Part shown: one piece after another, positions 4,587-7,760 of the stretch
How positions within the stretch are numbered: position 1 is the first letter of the stretch
Layout of the letters: the number at the start of each line of letters is the position of its first letter
The notes under the pieces: model-generated
Told to the model about the DNA's origin: nothing
Seen by the model: the letters and a program-made list of their open reading frames with translations, nothing else
Databases searched by the model: none
Translations under genes and position numbers: made by a program
Origin: Candidatus Woykebacteria bacterium RBG_13_40_15
GTDB lineage: Bacteria; Patescibacteria; Microgenomatia; Woykebacterales; RBG-16-39-9b
Direction of reading: 5' to 3'
NCBI GenBank assembly: GCA_001816655.1
Contig: MHCP01000016.1
Span: 1 to 7,760, forward strand
DNA: 7,760 nucleotides

Positions 4587-4618
4587 CCAAACTACCTTCG
4601 CGGAGCGAATGGGTTTGG
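4587..4618. repeat. Nested palindrome upstream of polX
   Basis: CCAAAC (4587-4592) pairs with GTTTGG (4613-4618), and inside them TTCGC-GGA-GCGAA (4597-4609) forms a perfect 5-bp stem, with CC/GG pairing possible between. There is no T-run after it. It shares CGCG(A/G)AGCGA with the palindrome at 2643-2652, on the other side of pyrFE. It may be a dispersed small repeat or a regulatory site for polX. Confidence 0.45.
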
Positions 4619-4628
4619 TTACGGAGAG

Positions 4629-4637
4629 TGCTATAAT
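4629..4637 (+). promoter_or_regulatory. Extended -10 promoter of polX
   Basis: TGCTATAAT (4629-4637) is a consensus extended -10. No good -35 is seen at 16-18 nt. The predicted start is about 4644, one base before the polX ATG, which implies a leaderless mRNA. Confidence 0.6.
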
Positions 4638-4644
4638 CTTTTTT

Positions 4645-6372
4645 ATGGAGAAAAAATTCTCAAACAAAGACATTGCGCAGTTGCTAAGAAATGTTTCTGC
4701 TGCCTATCAAGTCAAAGGCGGTGCTAATTCTTTTCAAATTCGTGCCTATGATCTAGCCGCAGATGCTGTAGAACATGCTAGTAGCGACGCTCGAGCACTT
4801 TGGGAAACCGGAGATCTTGATAAAATCCCAGGAGTTGGTGCCAACATTGCAAATTATCTTGATGAGCTGTACACAACTGGTGAGGTAAAACATTTTAAGC
4901 AAGTTTTTAAACAAATCCCTTGTTCAATGTTTGAATTTTTAAAGATTTCTGGGATTGGTCCAAAGACAGCCTACAAGTTGGCAGATACTGGTGTGAAAAG
5001 CATTAACCACTTAGAGACAAAAATAAAAGACGGTAGCCTGAAAAGAGAGGGTTTTGGTGAAAAGACTCTAGCCAACATCCTAGAGGGTATAGAAGAATTT
5101 AGAAGAAAATCTGATCGTATTCTCCTCCCCGTTGCTTGGGATGTAGCTTCGCAAGTTATTGAATATTTAAAGAAAAATAAGGATGTGACTAGCGCCGATC
5201 CTTTAGGTAGCCTGCGTCGAAAAGTTGCTACAGTCGGCGATATTGATATCTCCGTTGCTTCAAAGGATCCAAAGTCTGTGGTTGAACATTTCCTCAAATT
5301 TCCTGGCAAAGAACGAGTGGTTGAGGCGGGAGAACGAACGGCCACAATTTCAGTTGGCGGTGGGATTCGGATTGATTTAATGGTTCAACCACCAGAACGT
5401 TATGGTTCTCTTCTTCAGCACTTCACAGGTAGTAAGCACCACAATATTCATATTCGAAAACTTGCCAGGGAAAAAAGTTTATCGCTTTCCGAGTATGGAA
5501 TAAAAAAGATTGAACAATCAGGAAAGCAATTTTCAGAGGATACGTTTATCAAGTGCCAAAACGAGCAAGAATTTTACAGAAGGCTAGGTATGAGTTATAT
5601 CGAGCCAGAGTTGCGGGAAGATCAAGGTGAAATAGAGGCGGCGCTGTCTAATAAATTGCCGAAATTAATTGCTTTAGAGGATATCAAAGGCGATTTGCAT
5701 ACTCATTCTTTCTGGAGTGACGGTAAGGATTCAATAGCAGATATGGCGAAAGCAGCAATGAGTTTGGGTAGAGAGTATATAGCATTGACTGACCACTCGT
5801 ACCCAAGTTTAAATTATAGCAAAAGATCGAAGGAGATAGAACAATTTAATTACTCACAGGACAATATTAGAGTAATTTCTGGACTCGAAGTTAACATAAA
5901 TGCCGATTCAACCTTACAAATACCAGACAATATATTAGCCAAACATGACATTGTTTTTGCTTCCGTTCACACTAGTTTCCGTCAATCAAAAGATGAGATG
6001 ACTAAGAGGATAATCAGAGCAATGGAAAGTCCGCATGTTGATGCTCTGGCCCATCCAACCGGTAGACTCCTACTGGAAAGAGAAGGGATAGATGTGGACT
6101 GGGAAGAAGTCTTTAAAAGGGTTGCTGAACTTGGAAAATTTATTGAGATTAATAGCTTCCCTAATAGACTTGATCTACCGGATACTTTGGTTCGCGAAGC
6201 TAAGAAATTTGGGATTAAGTTTACGATTGATACAGATTCTCACCAAGTTGGTCACTTGGGTCTTATGGAATACGGCATTTCTGTTGCTAGGCGTGGTTGG
6301 CTCGAAAAAGTAGATGTTATTAATACCTTGCCCTATCCCAAACTTAAAGATATACTTGGCATTAGAGACTAG
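4645..6372 (+). CDS. polX: Family X DNA polymerase with C-terminal PHP domain
   Basis: Bacterial PolX, a gap-filling repair polymerase whose PHP domain typically adds metal-dependent 3'-5' exonuclease or phosphoesterase activity. From ATG 4645 it has 575 residues, the usual family length. In order: an N-terminal 8-kDa-type domain with helix-hairpin-helix 'IPGVGANIANYL' (61-72), a second HhH 'ISGIGPKTAY' (101-110), and the polymerase palm with 'GSLRR' (188-192), catalytic Asp199 and Asp201 in 'VGDIDI', and Asp244 in 'RIDLMV'. The PHP domain runs from about 348: 'GDLHTH' (His352, His354), Asp359, 'LTDHS' (His384), 'GLEVNI' (Glu415), 'SVH' (His442), 'LAHP' (His470), 'DTDSH' (Asp531, His533). All key residues are present, so it should be active. 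A longer reading from ATG 4609 adds 12 residues, but those bases contain the promoter and palindrome and have no Shine-Dalgarno. Stop TAG. Confidence 0.95.
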   Translation: MEKKFSNKDIAQLLRNVSAAYQVKGGANSFQIRAYDLAADAVEHASSDARALWETGDLDKIPGVGANIANYLDELYTTGEVKHFKQVFKQIPCSMFEFLKISGIGPKTAYKLADTGVKSINHLETKIKDGSLKREGFGEKTLANILEGIEEFRRKSDRILLPVAWDVASQVIEYLKKNKDVTSADPLGSLRRKVATVGDIDISVASKDPKSVVEHFLKFPGKERVVEAGERTATISVGGGIRIDLMVQPPERYGSLLQHFTGSKHHNIHIRKLAREKSLSLSEYGIKKIEQSGKQFSEDTFIKCQNEQEFYRRLGMSYIEPELREDQGEIEAALSNKLPKLIALEDIKGDLHTHSFWSDGKDSIADMAKAAMSLGREYIALTDHSYPSLNYSKRSKEIEQFNYSQDNIRVISGLEVNINADSTLQIPDNILAKHDIVFASVHTSFRQSKDEMTKRIIRAMESPHVDALAHPTGRLLLEREGIDVDWEEVFKRVAELGKFIEINSFPNRLDLPDTLVREAKKFGIKFTIDTDSHQVGHLGLMEYGISVARRGWLEKVDVINTLPYPKLKDILGIRD

Positions 6373-6430
6373 TAGACTAGTTAATTAGCTTTAAGGGGTA
6401 TTTGATTATTAATTGAAGGGAGGTGCAAAA

Positions 6431-6985
6431 ATGGAAACCTTATTACTAATATTAGTAGGGGTTGTAGTAGTAATAGCAGTATTTGTTTGGACTTTATATA
6501 ACGGTTTAATAACGGCGAGAAACAGGGTAAAAGAGTCTTGGAGTGGTATTGATGTACAGCTAAAAAGACGTTCTGATCTGATTCCTAATCTAATCGAAAC
6601 CGTAAAAGGATACGCAAAACACGAAAAGTCCGTATTTGAAAATGTAACTAAAGCCAGGAGCGCTTTACTCGGAGCAAATACAGCAAAAGCGGCAGCGGAT
6701 GCGGATAACATGTTGACCGGAGCCCTTAAATCTTTGTTTGCAGTAGCTGAAAATTATCCAGATTTGAAAGCATCTGATAATTTCAAAGAATTGCAACAAG
6801 AGTTATCTGACACGGAAACAAAAATTGCAGCATCTAGGCAGTTTTATAACTCAAACGTATTAGACTACAATACGAAAATCCAAGTTTTCCCCAATGTTAT
6901 TATTGCTAATTCGTTTGGATTTAGAGAAGAGGAATTTTTCGAAGCGGAAGAACCTGACAAAGCTCCTGTTCAAGTTAAATTTTAG
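6431..6985 (+). CDS. lemA: LemA family membrane protein
   Basis: A 184-residue LemA-family protein, whose biochemical role is still poorly known. It has one N-terminal membrane segment (about 3-22) and a helical-bundle domain after it. Family landmarks are 'YNGLITARNRVKESWSGIDVQL' (split over 23-44), 'KRRSDLIPNLIETVKGY' (45-61), 'AENYPDLKA' (106-114), 'LSDTETKIAASRQFYN' (125-140), and the end 'FPNVIIANSFGF' (153-164). The tail is acidic. The start is ATG 6431 with GGGAGGT (6418-6424) 6 nt upstream; a TTG 18 nt earlier lies inside the ribosome-binding region and is rejected. The stop TAG is 22 nt before htpX, and lemA followed by htpX is a frequent bacterial pair, pointing to membrane protein quality control. 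It is 58 nt after polX and no clear promoter is seen in that gap, so read-through from polX is possible. Confidence 0.96.
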   Translation: METLLLILVGVVVVIAVFVWTLYNGLITARNRVKESWSGIDVQLKRRSDLIPNLIETVKGYAKHEKSVFENVTKARSALLGANTAKAAADADNMLTGALKSLFAVAENYPDLKASDNFKELQQELSDTETKIAASRQFYNSNVLDYNTKIQVFPNVIIANSFGFREEEFFEAEEPDKAPVQVKF

Positions 6986-7007
6986 TTTGCGCAATAAAAT
7001 AGCTTAA

Positions 7008-7760
7008 ATGACAGTCCCAACAATATATAATCAAGTCGATGCGAATCGACGAAAAACTATCGTTTTGATGTTTGGGTTTTCCCTTTTTATTGTTATTGTC
7101 GCCTATTTATTAGTAATGGCATTCGGGTATGAGGGACCTGGTGCACTAAGTGTTGTTGGGATTATTCTTATTATTTCAGGCTTTATTAACCTGGGTTCTT
7201 ATTACTGGTCCGATAAACTGGTTTTGGGTATGATGGTTGCAAAACCAATTGAGAAGAAGGACAACCCAGAACTTTATCGCGTTGTTGAAAATTTAGCCAT
7301 TGCAGCAGGTATACCGTCACCAAAAATTTATATGATTGATGACCTAGCCCCGAATGCTTTTGCGACGGGCAGAGACCCTAGCCACTCTGCGATCGTATTC
7401 ACCACTGGTTTATTAAACAGACTTGAAAAGCTGGAGCTGGAAGGTGTTGCAGCACATGAACTTTCACATATTCGAAACTTCGACACACGACTTATGAGTA
7501 TTGTAGTAATTTTGGTTGGGACAGTAGCATTATTAGCTGATATTTTTTTGAGAAGTTTGTGGTGGGGTAGCGGTAGGCGGGACCGTCGTGGCGGAGGAGC
7601 AATGATAATTATCGGTATTTTACTAGCGATTTTAGCTCCGGTAGCTGCACAACTTATCAAGTTGGCTATTTCCAGGAGAAGAGAATTTTTAGCGGATTCC
7701 TCCGGAGCCTTACTCACACGTCACCCGGAGGGGTTAGCATCTGCTCTACTTAAGATTAGC
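7008..7760 (+). CDS. htpX: HtpX-type membrane zinc metalloprotease, 5' part
   Basis: Open from ATG 7008 to the window edge (251 codons, no stop), so the C-terminus is missing. HtpX cleaves damaged or misfolded membrane proteins on the cytoplasmic side. Seen here: two N-terminal membrane segments (about 17-39 and 46-66), a domain with 'NAFATGRDPSHSAIVFTTGLL' features around 116-136, the zinc site 'AAHELSHIRNFDTR' with His150, Glu151 and His154, two further membrane segments (about 163-180 and 198-219), and 'RREFLADSSGA' (224-234) with the third zinc ligand Glu226. 'PEGLASALLKI' (240-250) is the usual next motif. The loop 186-197 is very Gly/Arg-rich. The gap after lemA is 22 nt and has no convincing Shine-Dalgarno, unlike lemA; translational coupling may serve. 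Family call is secure. Confidence 0.95.
   Translation, partial: MTVPTIYNQVDANRRKTIVLMFGFSLFIVIVAYLLVMAFGYEGPGALSVVGIILIISGFINLGSYYWSDKLVLGMMVAKPIEKKDNPELYRVVENLAIAAGIPSPKIYMIDDLAPNAFATGRDPSHSAIVFTTGLLNRLEKLELEGVAAHELSHIRNFDTRLMSIVVILVGTVALLADIFLRSLWWGSGRRDRRGGGAMIIIGILLAILAPVAAQLIKLAISRRREFLADSSGALLTRHPEGLASALLKIS

Noticed and set aside
4609..4644. Longer polX start at ATG 4609
   Set aside because: The extra 12 residues are encoded by a palindrome arm and the promoter, and no Shine-Dalgarno precedes it.
6413..6430. Longer lemA start at TTG 6413
   Set aside because: It would place the strong GGGAGGT inside the coding sequence; ATG 6431 is ideally spaced from it.
7328..7717. Minus-strand frame of 129 codons
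   Set aside because: Shadow of htpX, whose zinc-protease motifs are on the plus strand.
1..7760. CRISPR array, insertion sequence, toxin-antitoxin or defence system
   Set aside because: No regularly spaced repeats, transposase or recombinase motifs, or defence domains are seen on either strand.

Overview
The window looks like a piece of a bacterial chromosome, probably from a small-genome Patescibacteria/CPR-type organism. That assignment is an inference. It rests on the AT-rich, compact layout (about 37% GC in the one polX line I counted by eye), on small membrane-anchored Ig-like and LysM proteins set between single tRNA genes, and on promoters that sit almost on top of start codons. The standard code fits every gene, and no in-frame UGA needs recoding.

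Left part (1-2576) is read on the minus strand. From right to left it holds tRNA-Asp(GTC), a membrane-anchored double-LysM protein with a long leader, tRNA-Gly(CCC), a small SpoIIAA/STAS-SEC14-like protein, tRNA-Thr(CGT), and a membrane-anchored protein with two bacterial Ig-like domains. The Ig-like gene starts only 4 nt after the tRNA-Thr. All three tRNAs have an encoded CCA end. Sigma70-type promoters can be read in front of most of these units.

The strand switches in the 2577-2673 gap, which contains small palindromes. From 2674 to 4544 there is a self-contained plus-strand unit: promoter, about 150-nt leader with two good hairpins, pyrF (OMP decarboxylase), pyrE (orotate phosphoribosyltransferase), a 12-codon ORF with a strong Shine-Dalgarno, and an intrinsic terminator that overlaps that ORF. 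Single lines counted in pyrF and pyrE gave about 63% and 57% GC, far above the flanks, so this UMP-forming module may have been acquired horizontally. Its two enzymes carry out the last two steps of UMP synthesis. No earlier step of the pathway is in the window.

Right part (4629-7760) returns to AT-rich DNA. polX (family X DNA polymerase with a PHP domain, DNA repair) appears to be leaderless. It is followed by lemA and the 5' part of htpX, a common membrane-protein pair. htpX runs off the right edge.

I did not find a wholly new system. The points most worth a second look are the compositionally foreign pyrFE unit with its structured leader and terminator-overlapping mini-ORF, a Thr in PyrF where the phosphate-binding Arg is expected, and the tRNA-Thr/Ig-like gene arrangement.
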